From: an uncultured Bacilli bacterium
GTDB taxonomy: Bacteria; Bacillota_I; Bacilli_A; RF39; UBA660
Reading direction: 5' to 3'
Assembly: GCA_944331865.1 (NCBI GenBank)
Contig: CALVIZ010000011.1
Coordinates: forward strand, 1 to 34,949
Length of the DNA: 34,949 nt
Part shown: piece by piece, positions 15,014 through 22,692 of the stretch
How the letters are laid out: each line of letters begins with the position of its first letter
Position numbering within the stretch: the stretch's first letter is position 1
Program-made: the position numbers and the translations under genes
The notes under the pieces: model-generated
What the model was told of the DNA's origin: nothing
What the model saw: only the letters and a program-made list of their open reading frames with translations
Database searches by the model: none

Positions 15014-16766
15014 AATTTATACGTATTGGGTCACTACTAGTCCCAGATCCACTGACATAAGTTGTGGAAGATGTTAGATAAAAGACTGGCCGGACCGCAT
15101 TGTGGTTAAGGTACACATAGGGGTTGTTGAGGTGACCCGAATTGTTCACCATAAAGGCAAGATCGGAACTACTCGAGATACGAGAAATTGTCCATTCGAT
15201 TAGTCCCATGTACATCCAATTATTATTTTTAGCATTATCATAAGAAATCATTCTTGTTGTCCAATAACTATTGCTTGCTGCATATCCATAATCACTTACA
15301 TACATTAATCCTATTTTTGCACTATATGTTGTTCCACTACTTTCGGCATTATAAAATGTTTTTGGTGTTGCACTATATGTTGAATATCCTCCTACATACC
15401 ATGTATGCGTTGCTATTTTATTACTCCATGTTGTTCCTATATAACTCAAATATGAACTGTTTAAATTTGTTTTATTTAGTCTTGATTCACTCCATGTGTT
15501 TGTTGAACTTTCTCCATTACTTCTATTCCAGTAATATATTGCTATATTACTTTGGCTCATGTTTCCTTTATAATAACTTGATGACCCCCCCCATGAACTT
15601 TGATAATCTCCGTGATAATCTCCTCCTGAGCCTGTCATTGTTGTTGTCGTATAATCTGCTTTTATTAGTTTTACTTCACTACCAAATACTCCGATGATTC
15701 GATATAAGTTATCACTTGGACATGTAGCTGCATCAGACCCAAAACATACATAGTTATTTGGATTTGCCCCTGCATATCTATAACTATTGTCTCTTGCACT
15801 ATTTGCTAGGCTTCTTGTATGATAATATATTCCATTTGAACCTTGACTTGTATATTGACTTTTTATACATGTTGCTAAATTTGTGCCAGTATTGCAAATA
15901 TATGTTACACTTTCTGTCTCCGCATTTATTGTATATACATTTGAATCTACTCCATTTGTGTCTTTTACATATACTTTTATTGTGTATGTTGTTCCCATAC
16001 TTAAACCTGTAAATGTTTTAGTATTACTTGTACTACTTGTGTATGCACCATTATTTATTGAATAATAATATGTTGCTACACTATTTGTTCCTCCACTTGC
16101 TGATACACTTATACTTATTGTATCATTTGTTGTATCTGTTACTGTTACAATATTTACTTTTGGATTTACATACGCATTTGTTGTTACTTGTACTGTTTCT
16201 TCATTTGTTTCATATCCTAATGTATCTTTTGCATATACTTTAAATTTATATGTTGTTCCATAATTTAAGTTACTAAATGTATATGTATTACTTGTACTTT
16301 CTTCATATGATTGTCCATCATCTTTACTAAAGTAATATTTTTCTATTGGGTTTTCTCCAACTTCTGTTGTTACTGTTAAAGTTACACTATTTGTTGTTTT
16401 AGTATTTGTTACATTAGTTATTTTTGCTACATTATATTTATCAAAATAAACATAACATTTATCTGATCCACTACTTATTAGTTTTACTATGTTAGTTTTT
16501 CTATCATATACTAATTCTCCACCTCTTTCACAACCGGATAGTTCATTATTAAAAGCATAACCATCCCCCGGCCATGTACTAGCAGAAGATTTTTTATAAG
16601 TTCCATCATCTTGTTCTAACATTAAAGTTAAAAATCCATTTGTATTTACATTTGGTTTTGTTTTATTACTTTCTTCTTCTTTTGTTTTTGGTATTAATAA
16701 ATATACTCCTACTACTAATATTATAAATGTACTAAATATTATTAAATTTCTTTTTTTATTTTTCAT
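15012..16766 (-). CDS. N-terminally anchored fibronectin type III surface protein
   Basis: 584 residues. A basic start and one membrane span (about 8-26) without a clear cleavage site suggest a type II anchor with the body outside. Two fibronectin type III domains follow (about 113-196 and 202-288; each with TYKFKVYAKD or TYTIKVYVKD), then a large C-terminal domain rich in Ser, Tyr, Asn and Trp (about 292-584). This contains IGLMYVSDYGYAA, WTISR and VRPVFYL and ends GTSSDPIRIN. I recall many paralogues of this C-terminal type in gut Firmicutes; a binding or adhesive role is inferred. The last ~65 codons differ strongly in codon use, and a G8 run lies in codons for WGGS. GGTGAT precedes the ATG. 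Confidence 0.8.
   Translation of the reverse strand: MKNKKRNLIIFSTFIILVVGVYLLIPKTKEEESNKTKPNVNTNGFLTLMLEQDDGTYKKSSASTWPGDGYAFNNELSGCERGGELVYDRKTNIVKLISSGSDKCYVYFDKYNVAKITNVTNTKTTNSVTLTVTTEVGENPIEKYYFSKDDGQSYEESTSNTYTFSNLNYGTTYKFKVYAKDTLGYETNEETVQVTTNAYVNPKVNIVTVTDTTNDTISISVSASGGTNSVATYYYSINNGAYTSSTSNTKTFTGLSMGTTYTIKVYVKDTNGVDSNVYTINAETESVTYICNTGTNLATCIKSQYTSQGSNGIYYHTRSLANSARDNSYRYAGANPNNYVCFGSDAATCPSDNLYRIIGVFGSEVKLIKADYTTTTMTGSGGDYHGDYQSSWGGSSSYYKGNMSQSNIAIYYWNRSNGESSTNTWSESRLNKTNLNSSYLSYIGTTWSNKIATHTWYVGGYSTYSATPKTFYNAESSGTTYSAKIGLMYVSDYGYAASNSYWTTRMISYDNAKNNNWMYMGLIEWTISRISSSSDLAFMVNNSGHLNNPYVYLNHNAVRPVFYLTSSTTYVSGSGTSSDPIRIN
15018..15225 (-). other. Compositionally distinct 3' segment, putative variable region
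   Basis: By hand count 15021-15220 is about 45% G+C (89 of 200), against about 32% in the next 60 bases upstream in the gene. Arg codons switch from AGA to CGT and CGG, and Ala, Val and Leu codons become GCG, GTC, CTC. Many codons are NNC or NNT (CAC CTC AAC AAC CCC TAT). The segment encodes WTISR through VRPVFYL to the C-terminus. See the findings for the retroelement interpretation. Confidence 0.6.
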
Positions 16767-16815
16767 AGTATCACCAATTATATTTTATAATTATTAATAA
16801 TTAAATAATTATTTT

Positions 16816-16858
16816 TACATCTAATAAGAAGTAAATACATTACATTTAATTAGATGTA
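16816..16858. promoter_or_regulatory. Operator-like inverted repeat in the surface protein/XRE divergon
   Basis: TACATCTAAT (16816-16825) and ATTAGATGTA (16849-16858) are exact inverted copies, 23 bases apart. The right arm also belongs to a tighter imperfect palindrome, TACATTTAATTAGATGTA (16841-16858). It lies between the divergent start codons of the surface protein and the XRE regulator, whose likely binding site it is (inference). Confidence 0.55.
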
Positions 16859-16884
16859 TAAGAAAATATGTTTAGTGATTAATA

Positions 16885-17115
16885 ATGTATATAAATAGAT
16901 TAAAAGAAATAAGAGAAGATAAATCTTTAACTCAAAGTGATATTGCTAAAGTATTAAGTACTACTCAACAACAATATTCTAAGTATGAATTAGGTATACA
17001 AATTATTCCTTTAGAAAAGATTAATATTTTAGCAAATTACTATAATACTTCAATTGATTATTTAGTTGGAAGAACAGATATTAGAAAGCCATACCCTAAA
17101 TCAATATTAAACTAA
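16885..17115 (+). CDS. XRE-family transcriptional regulator
   Basis: 76 residues. Residues 4-62 are a Cro/CI-type helix-turn-helix: RLKEIREDKSLTQSDIAKVL, STTQQQYSKYELG, then IPLEKINILANYYNTSIDYLVGRT. It has a short basic tail and no sensor domain. Divergent from the surface-protein gene, with the dyad at 16816-16858 between them, it probably regulates that gene or itself. An AGTGAT site lies upstream of the ATG. Confidence 0.9.
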   Translation: MYINRLKEIREDKSLTQSDIAKVLSTTQQQYSKYELGIQIIPLEKINILANYYNTSIDYLVGRTDIRKPYPKSILN

Positions 17116-17248
17116 TATATGACATTTTGTCATGTATTAGTTTGATTTCGCCAAAAAATAGCTTTTTTGTCTGAATTATATTAATATATGACAAGTTGTC
17201 ATGTATTTTATTAATTCCGTCAAAAAAAGGCTTTTTTGACGGAATTTT
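17113..17248. repeat. Tandem duplication, 69-bp period, two dyads and two hairpins
   Basis: Two gap-free copies with a 69-bp offset. Each starts with TAATATATGACA and a dyad ATGACA-NNN-TGTCAT (17119-17133 and 17188-17202), then a hairpin with A6 and T6 arms. The second hairpin (17213-17246) is a perfect 15-bp stem, the first is decayed. It fills the gap between the XRE gene and fic. Confidence 0.8.
17213..17248 (+). terminator. Terminator of the XRE gene
   Basis: 15-bp perfect stem from AATTCCGTCAAAAAA and its complement with an AGGC loop, ending in four T. It works in either direction by symmetry. Confidence 0.65.
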
Positions 17249-17249
17249 G

Positions 17250-17278
17250 TAGACAAAGTTATTTATTTATGATATTAT
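17250..17278 (+). promoter_or_regulatory. Candidate fic promoter
   Basis: TAGACA, 17-base spacer, TATTAT, immediately after the hairpin. The implied transcription start (about 17285) excludes the TTG at 17283 as the fic start codon. Confidence 0.5.
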
Positions 17279-17303
17279 TTGATTGAAAGGAATTGTGGTT
17301 ATT

Positions 17304-18368
17304 ATGGAAAAATTAGAAAATCTACCTTTAAAAAATGATATTGAAACTTCAAATATTTTGAAGCAATTATCTAAATCTAGTAGAGCTTTAGCGGAACTTA
17401 AAGGTATTGCCCAAACTTTACCTAATCAAAATGTTTTAATTAACGCAATCATGATTAATGAAGCTAAAACAAGTTCTAGTATTGAAAATATAGTAACTAC
17501 CTATGATGAAATATATAAGGCTATGGTATTAAAAGATAATGTATCTTCTGCTGCTAAAGAAGTTGTAGATTATAGAACAGCTATGTGGAAAGGTTTTAAT
17601 TTAGTAAAAAGAGATAATATTATAACAATTTCTACAATTGTAGAAATTCAAGAAAATATTGAACATAATACCGCAGGTATAAGAAGTGTTCCTGGCACAG
17701 TTATTAAAAATAATCAAACTAATGAAATTATATATACTCCGCCACAAGATAAAGATGAAATATTGTTTTATTTAAATAATTTAGTAACATATATTAATGA
17801 AGATTGTGATACTTTGGATCCATTAATTAAATTGGCAATAATCCATTATCAATTTGAAAGTATTCATCCTTTTTATGATGGTAATGGTAGAACTGGAAGA
17901 ATTCTTAATATATTATATTTAGTTATGGCTAAATTATTAGACGCCCCTATTTTATATTTAAGTAAATATATTATTAAAAACAAAATGGAATATTATGAGT
18001 TATTTCAAGAAACTAGAAAAACTAATAATTATGAAAATTGGATTATATATATATTAAAGGGGATTGAAACTACTGCTTTAGAAACTATTAATATTATAAA
18101 TAAAATAAATGATGAAATGCTAAAAACTAAAAAAGAATTACAAGATAAAACAAAGATTTATTCAAAAGAATTATTAGAATCTTTATACTTTGATTTTTAT
18201 ACTAAAACTAATTATATTGAAGATAGATTAGGAATATCAAATAGAACTGCTTTAAGATATTTAAATATATTAGAAAAAAATGGCATTTTGAAATCTGAAA
18301 AAATAGGTAGAGAAAGAATTTATATAAATGAAAAGTTATTTAATTTAATCAAACAATTTGAAAATTAA
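17304..18368 (+). CDS. Fic family protein (class II) with winged-helix C-terminus
   Basis: 354 residues from the ATG at 17304. An N-terminal helix carries the inhibitory motif SSSIEN (about 57-62; Glu61). The Fic core has HPFYDGNGRTGR (catalytic His188). The C-terminus has a winged-helix module (about 305-350, YIEDRLGISNRTALRYLNIL then ILKSEKIGRERIYI). Fic enzymes usually transfer AMP to a hydroxyl side chain of a target protein; the N-terminal motif places this one among self-inhibited class II enzymes. The target is unknown. AAAGGA lies 12 bases upstream; a GTG at 17295 is an alternative start. No antitoxin gene is adjacent. Confidence 0.93.
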   Translation: MEKLENLPLKNDIETSNILKQLSKSSRALAELKGIAQTLPNQNVLINAIMINEAKTSSSIENIVTTYDEIYKAMVLKDNVSSAAKEVVDYRTAMWKGFNLVKRDNIITISTIVEIQENIEHNTAGIRSVPGTVIKNNQTNEIIYTPPQDKDEILFYLNNLVTYINEDCDTLDPLIKLAIIHYQFESIHPFYDGNGRTGRILNILYLVMAKLLDAPILYLSKYIIKNKMEYYELFQETRKTNNYENWIIYILKGIETTALETINIINKINDEMLKTKKELQDKTKIYSKELLESLYFDFYTKTNYIEDRLGISNRTALRYLNILEKNGILKSEKIGRERIYINEKLFNLIKQFEN

Positions 18369-18397
18369 AAAAGGAAGAATTAATCGTCTTCCTTTTT
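18368..18397 (+). terminator. fic terminator
   Basis: AAAAAGGAAGA/TCTTCCTTTTT stem with an 8-base loop right at the fic stop; the T run ends it. The rest of the gap to 18544 holds no supported gene. Confidence 0.75.
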
Positions 18398-18544
18398 AAA
18401 AGTGTGAGTTTTGAGTTTATATGTTAATTGTGTATAGTTTGTAATATTGTATTACACTTTTTCTAGCTTATTAGCATCCCTCCTTTATTACAATTTAATC
18501 ATACTAAACGATTATGAAGTTTTTGTGTTGGATGAATGAAATAA

Positions 18545-19930
18545 TTATATTTTAATTTTAAAATAGAATGTTGAGCCTTTTTTTAACACTGACTTGACAC
18601 CATATTCAAAATCATGTAATTCTAATATTTGTTTTACTATTGATAAACCTAAACCCGTTGATACAACATTTCTTTGATGTTTTTTATCACTCTTATAATA
18701 TTTATCCCATATATATGGTATTTCTTCTTCTTTTATTCCCTTTCCAGTATCAATTATTTCTACTAAATAACTTCTTTTTTGTTTAGTTACTCTTATTGTA
18801 ACTAATTTGTCATCTCCAGTATAATTTATAGCATTATTAATTAAATTATATATAACTTGATTAATTTTTTTCTTATCTGCTTTTATCCATATTTCTTCTG
18901 GCATTTCTACATTAAATGTGTATTGTTCTGTTTCTTTTATTATTTGATATCGATTTATAATTGATTTTATTTCTTCTGCTAGGTTAAACTTTTCTAATTT
19001 TAATGTATCAGCATTAGATTGCATTCTTGATAAATCTAGTATATCATTAACTAATACGGTTAATCTATCTGTTTCATCTACTATAATATCTAAATGTTCG
19101 TTCATTTTCTTTCGATCTTTATAAGATATATCTTTAATCATTTCAGCATAAGCTTTAATCATTGTTAATGGGGTTTTTAAATCATGTGATACATTGGCCA
19201 TTAAATCTCTTCTAAGTTCGTCTGTTTTTGCCATTTCTTTTTGAGCCTGAGTTAGTGTTTGAGCAAGTTCATCTATTTCTTTAATTCCCGATTCTTTAAA
19301 TTCTACATTGTAATCGCCGTTTCCTAACTTTTTAGCTTTTTTAGTTATTTCAGCAATTGGATCTGTTAGTTTAGTAGATAAAAATATTGAAATAGTTACT
19401 GCTACAAATATACCTAAAAAACATACATACATTAATTGTTGCTTAATTATTAATGTAAAATCAGATATATCTTCTAAATTTGAATAAATAAAAGTATATT
19501 GATTATTATTTTTTAAACCATATAATAACGCCGCAACTTGTTTGTCAAAATTAACAAACTGATATGCTTTAAAATTGGCATCAGCATTAATAAAGTTAAC
19601 CATTAGTTCTTGTACTTTAGTATTTTCATTTTTTAAAGCACAACCTTTCATATTAGTATTATAACTATTATAGTTACCATAGTCATCTATTACTAATATG
19701 CATACTTCATTTTGATATGATATGTCTTGTAATAAATTATCTAATTCAGTTTCATTAGCATCTTTTATCGAAGATACAATATTGTCCATGTTTGATATTT
19801 GTTCTTTTTCATAATAAAAATCAAATATCCAAGCTTGGCATATCCATAAAAGTAAAATTATAACAACATTAAAAACAAGTAAATATATTAATGTCTTTGA
19901 TTGAATACTAGTTTTTCTTTTCTTCTTCAT
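18545..19930 (-). CDS. Sensor histidine kinase
   Basis: 461 residues from the ATG at 19930. There are two membrane spans (about 14-34 and 166-187) with an extracellular sensor of ~130 residues. A HAMP domain (about 187-240), a HisKA domain with His249 in NVSHDLKTPL, and an ATPase domain follow with N box NLINNAINYTG, G1 DTGKGI and G2 TGLGLSIVKQI. It phosphorylates the neighbouring regulator. It begins inside the response-regulator gene, so coupling through the overlap replaces a ribosome binding site, which I do not see. A TTG six bases earlier is possible but less likely. Signal unknown. Confidence 0.93.
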   Translation of the reverse strand: MKKKRKTSIQSKTLIYLLVFNVVIILLLWICQAWIFDFYYEKEQISNMDNIVSSIKDANETELDNLLQDISYQNEVCILVIDDYGNYNSYNTNMKGCALKNENTKVQELMVNFINADANFKAYQFVNFDKQVAALLYGLKNNNQYTFIYSNLEDISDFTLIIKQQLMYVCFLGIFVAVTISIFLSTKLTDPIAEITKKAKKLGNGDYNVEFKESGIKEIDELAQTLTQAQKEMAKTDELRRDLMANVSHDLKTPLTMIKAYAEMIKDISYKDRKKMNEHLDIIVDETDRLTVLVNDILDLSRMQSNADTLKLEKFNLAEEIKSIINRYQIIKETEQYTFNVEMPEEIWIKADKKKINQVIYNLINNAINYTGDDKLVTIRVTKQKRSYLVEIIDTGKGIKEEEIPYIWDKYYKSDKKHQRNVVSTGLGLSIVKQILELHDFEYGVKSVLKKGSTFYFKIKI

Positions 19931-20582
19931 ATTCAAACTTATATCCCATTCCCCGAACTGTTACAATCATGTTTTTATATTTACCTAAATGTTTTCTTAA
20001 AGTTTTTACATGAGTATCTATCGTTCGATCATCACCATAAAAATCATATCCCCATATGTTACTTAACAAATTTTCTCTAGTTAATGCTATATTTTTATTG
20101 TCAATAAAACATTTTAATAAATCATATTCTTTAGGTGTTAAATATATTTTTTTATTATCTATATATACATCATGAGCAACATTATCTAATTTTATCCCCG
20201 CTATTTGATATACTTCTTCTTTTGTATCTTTTCTTTTTGTTATAGCTTTAATTCTTGCTACTAGTTCTTTAGGACTAAATGGTTTAGTTACATAGTCATC
20301 TATTCCTAAATCAAATCCTATTAGCTTATCATATTCTTCTCCCCTAGCAGATAGCATTATAAAAGGTATATCTTTTATCTTTTTTATCTCTCTGCATGCG
20401 GAATAGCCATCCATTTTAGGCATCATAATATCCATAATAATTATGTCAAAATCATTATTTCTTACTTTATCTATAGCTTCTTCACCATTTTCAGCTTCAG
20501 TAACTTTCATTTTTTCTAATAATAAATATTCTTTTATTACATCTCTGATTAATTTTTCATCATCTACTACTAAAACATTCAT
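19908..20582 (-). CDS. OmpR-family response regulator
   Basis: 224 residues. Receiver domain with acidic pair Asp7-Asp8, phospho-acceptor Asp51 in IIIMDIMMPKMDG, Ser in MLSAR and Lys in VTKPFSP. A winged-helix DNA-binding domain follows (about 128-220; YLTPKEYDLLKCF, GDDRTIDTHVKTLRKHLG, VRGMGYKF). GGTGATGTC precedes the ATG. It is co-transcribed with its kinase and probably with the 130-residue gene upstream. Promoters it controls cannot be told from this window. Confidence 0.95.
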   Translation of the reverse strand: MNVLVVDDEKLIRDVIKEYLLLEKMKVTEAENGEEAIDKVRNNDFDIIIMDIMMPKMDGYSACREIKKIKDIPFIMLSARGEEYDKLIGFDLGIDDYVTKPFSPKELVARIKAITKRKDTKEEVYQIAGIKLDNVAHDVYIDNKKIYLTPKEYDLLKCFIDNKNIALTRENLLSNIWGYDFYGDDRTIDTHVKTLRKHLGKYKNMIVTVRGMGYKFEYEEEKKN

Positions 20583-20632
20583 GACATCACCAAGTCTTAT
20601 TATATATACAAATTGTGAAAATGGAATGAAAT

Positions 20633-21025
20633 TTATCTACTTACTTTTTCAGTATTAAATAAAGCTATACTTTTTATTGCTATGGGTTGATTTGCCATCT
20701 TACATATATTAGTAATATTTTCACCATTAATTATATATTTATCTATTGCAAAAATTTCTTTTTTAAAGCCACCGAATAATATAGTATACATTTCTATATT
20801 TATTTCATCAATTACTTCAATTTCTGTAGAAAAAGGTAAAGTTTCATTATTTACATTTATTATTCCCTTGGCAATTATTTTTCCTTCTCTATTTTTTTTA
20901 AATGTTATTTCTATAATTTCACCATTTTGTAATATAGTTAAGTTACTAATTAAATATTTATAATATTCTACTTCTTGTTCTGTTAATACCGAGTTGTACG
21001 GATCATCTAATAATTTTACATCCAT
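20633..21025 (-). CDS. Unknown protein heading the two-component operon
   Basis: 130 residues, soluble, mostly beta strands by pattern (GEIIEITFKKNREGKIIAKG, LPFSTEIEVIDEINIEMYTILFGGF). No signal peptide and no motif I recognise. It has a well-formed promoter at 21047-21075 and AGGTGAT before the ATG, and only 50 bases separate it from the response regulator. A role linked to that signalling pair is possible from position only. Confidence 0.7.
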   Translation of the reverse strand: MDVKLLDDPYNSVLTEQEVEYYKYLISNLTILQNGEIIEITFKKNREGKIIAKGIINVNNETLPFSTEIEVIDEINIEMYTILFGGFKKEIFAIDKYIINGENITNICKMANQPIAIKSIALFNTEKVSR

Positions 21026-21046
21026 AAATGTTTATCACCTAAATTA

Positions 21047-21075
21047 ATTATACCAAATATTTTGATTATATTCAA
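21047..21075 (-). promoter_or_regulatory. Promoter of the two-component operon
   Basis: On the minus strand TTGAAT, 17-base spacer, TATAAT, about 21 bases before the ATG at 21025. Confidence 0.75.
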
Positions 21076-21076
21076 T

Positions 21077-21096
21077 TAAAAAAACTCCAATGGAGT
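21077..21096 (-). terminator. Terminator after the YtxH-like gene
   Basis: Read on the minus strand: an ACTCCA/TGGAGT hairpin with a very tight loop and a T run. It stands just beyond the stop at 21098 and before the two-component promoter. Confidence 0.6.
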
Positions 21097-21097
21097 C

Positions 21098-21499
21098 TTA
21101 TTTTTCTTCTAACTTATCAACAATTTTTTGTAATGCATTTGCTGTTGCTTCTTTTAATTCTTTAGTTGTTTTTTCTAATACTGGAGTTCCTTTTGCTACT
21201 GCTAATTTGTATAAATCTTCAGCCTTTTTTTGAATTTTTTTAGCTTTTTGTTTGGCTATTTTTAATACTTTTTCTTTGTCTAAGGTTTTTAATTCTTCTT
21301 GTAATTCATCTACTTTTTTAAGTATCATTTCTTTTACATCTTCAGTTTTTAAAGCCTTAGCTTGTTCTACAATTTCATCTAATTTTTTCTTAATATCAGC
21401 TCTGGTTTCTTTACCAGACTTTGGAGCAAATAATACTCCTAAACCTGCACCAACTAAAGCCCCAGCAACAAATTTACCAATACCACTATTCTTCTTCAT
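21098..21499 (-). CDS. YtxH-like protein
   Basis: 133 residues from the preferred ATG at 21499, which has AAAGGA five bases upstream; an ATG six bases earlier is closer to that site. The N-terminal glycine-rich span GKFVAGALVGAGLGVLFAPKSGKETR is the YtxH domain hallmark, with a lysine-rich coiled-coil body (about 35-133). YtxH proteins are stress-linked envelope-associated proteins of unclear function. The gene begins inside the upstream YtxG-like gene and the pair also occurs as neighbours in Bacillus (ytxG-ytxH). Confidence 0.85.
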   Translation of the reverse strand: MKKNSGIGKFVAGALVGAGLGVLFAPKSGKETRADIKKKLDEIVEQAKALKTEDVKEMILKKVDELQEELKTLDKEKVLKIAKQKAKKIQKKAEDLYKLAVAKGTPVLEKTTKELKEATANALQKIVDKLEEK

Positions 21500-21779
21500 A
21501 ATCATCCTTCTTTCTTTTCTTTTTAAATAATAATTTGCTAAATATTGAGCCTGCTATATCAACAATTCTATCTGTAAATGCCGCAAGTTTGTCAGTTGTG
21601 AAATCTATTAAATTAAAAACATTGTTTAATGATTCTACTTTTTCATTTACATTATCGACTACTTTTTCAACTTTATTCATTGTTATTATAGTTTTAATTC
21701 CTAAAATTATGCCTACTAATAATAAAATTATTAATAAAATATAAATAACTAATGGTAAAAAAGTTAGCCAAAATTCCAC
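21486..21779 (-). CDS. YtxG/DUF948-like membrane protein
   Basis: 97 residues. One N-terminal membrane span (about 5-28) is followed by a predicted coiled coil (VEKVVDNVNEKVESLNNVF) and a basic, then acidic tail. The layout fits DUF948 (YtxG). It starts at GTG with GGTGAT five bases upstream; its first base is the last base of the previous stop (TAGTG), so it is coupled to the disordered-protein gene. Confidence 0.75.
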   Translation of the reverse strand: MEFWLTFLPLVIYILLIILLLVGIILGIKTIITMNKVEKVVDNVNEKVESLNNVFNLIDFTTDKLAAFTDRIVDIAGSIFSKLLFKKKRKKDDYEEE

Positions 21780-22678
21780 TAGTAATCACCGTCCTCTCTG
21801 TTGTCATACATTGAATCGATTAAATCAAATAAATCATTTTCTAATGTATCTTCATCTTCTTCCTCTTCTTGTTCTATTTTCCTATTTGGGGATATTTCTT
21901 CTAATTCCTCATCTATTTTATCATAATCATCTAATTCATCAGTAGATTTATCTTTTTTATCCATTTTTATTTCTATATCTGCAGTATCTTCTAATAACTC
22001 ATCTATTGTTTTTACTTTCTTTTGCTTTTCTAATTCATTTTCTTTTAATTTTACCGTTACTGTTTCTTCATATACTGTTTCTTTTGGTTCTTCTAGTATT
22101 TCTACTTCTCCAAAAGCTTTTTTTCTAACACTTTCTATATCTAAATTATTTTGTCTGTTTTCTTCAGTTACATCTTTAATGTCTTCTACTTTATAATCTT
22201 CATTTAATATCCCATATACTGGCGATATTATTGGTGATGGTTTAAACTTTTTCTTTTCAACTACTTCTCTTGTTTCTGTTCTTTCATATCTACCAAAATC
22301 ATATCGTTTTTCTATTTTTTTCTTCTTTTCATATTCTAATACATTTGTTGGAGAACTCTTTTTTTGTTGGCGATTCATCGTTGAAGAAAATTCTTCTTCA
22401 TCAAAATCAGGAAATGGAAATGTATTTTCTGATTTAAACAAATCCCTTTCACTCATTGTATCAAAATTTGGTGTTTCTCTTACTACTTTTGGTTGTTCTT
22501 TTATAACTTCCTTTGGCTCTTCAACCTTTGTATATGTTTGTGTTGGCCTTGATATTTCTATTTTTTCCGCTATTGGTTTTTTTTCTTCTTTTCTTTCTTC
22601 TTTTATTTTTAAAGTGTCATTTTCTTCTATTTCTTCATCTTCAAATAATATATCTTTAATTTTATTAAATAATCCCAT
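21779..22678 (-). CDS. Disordered acidic protein with an SPVYG motif
   Basis: 299 residues from the ATG at 22678 (AAAGGTGA upstream; a GTG at 22687 overlaps that site). It starts with an amphipathic GLFNKIKDILFEDEE helix that may touch the membrane. The rest is rich in Glu, Lys and Asp without globular pattern, apart from one hydrophobic linear motif, PSPIISPVYGIL (about 149-160), and a C-terminal helix LENDLFDLIDSMYDN. I have an impression of similar motifs in envelope or division-associated proteins of Firmicutes but cannot name the family. It precedes ytxG and ytxH in one operon. Confidence 0.7.
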   Translation of the reverse strand: MGLFNKIKDILFEDEEIEENDTLKIKEERKEEKKPIAEKIEISRPTQTYTKVEEPKEVIKEQPKVVRETPNFDTMSERDLFKSENTFPFPDFDEEEFSSTMNRQQKKSSPTNVLEYEKKKKIEKRYDFGRYERTETREVVEKKKFKPSPIISPVYGILNEDYKVEDIKDVTEENRQNNLDIESVRKKAFGEVEILEEPKETVYEETVTVKLKENELEKQKKVKTIDELLEDTADIEIKMDKKDKSTDELDDYDKIDEELEEISPNRKIEQEEEEDEDTLENDLFDLIDSMYDNREDGDY

Positions 22679-22692
22679 ATTATTCACCTTTC

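Noticed and set aside
15254-16243. Leu- and Tyr-rich plus-strand ORFs opposite the surface protein
   Set aside because: Low-complexity antisense shadows without ribosome binding sites, caused by Thr/Ser/Asn-rich coding sequence on the other strand.
18440-18500. Minus-strand AAAGGAGGG followed by ATG CTA ATA AGC TAG
   Set aside because: The binding site touches the ATG and the frame has four codons; no gene supported.
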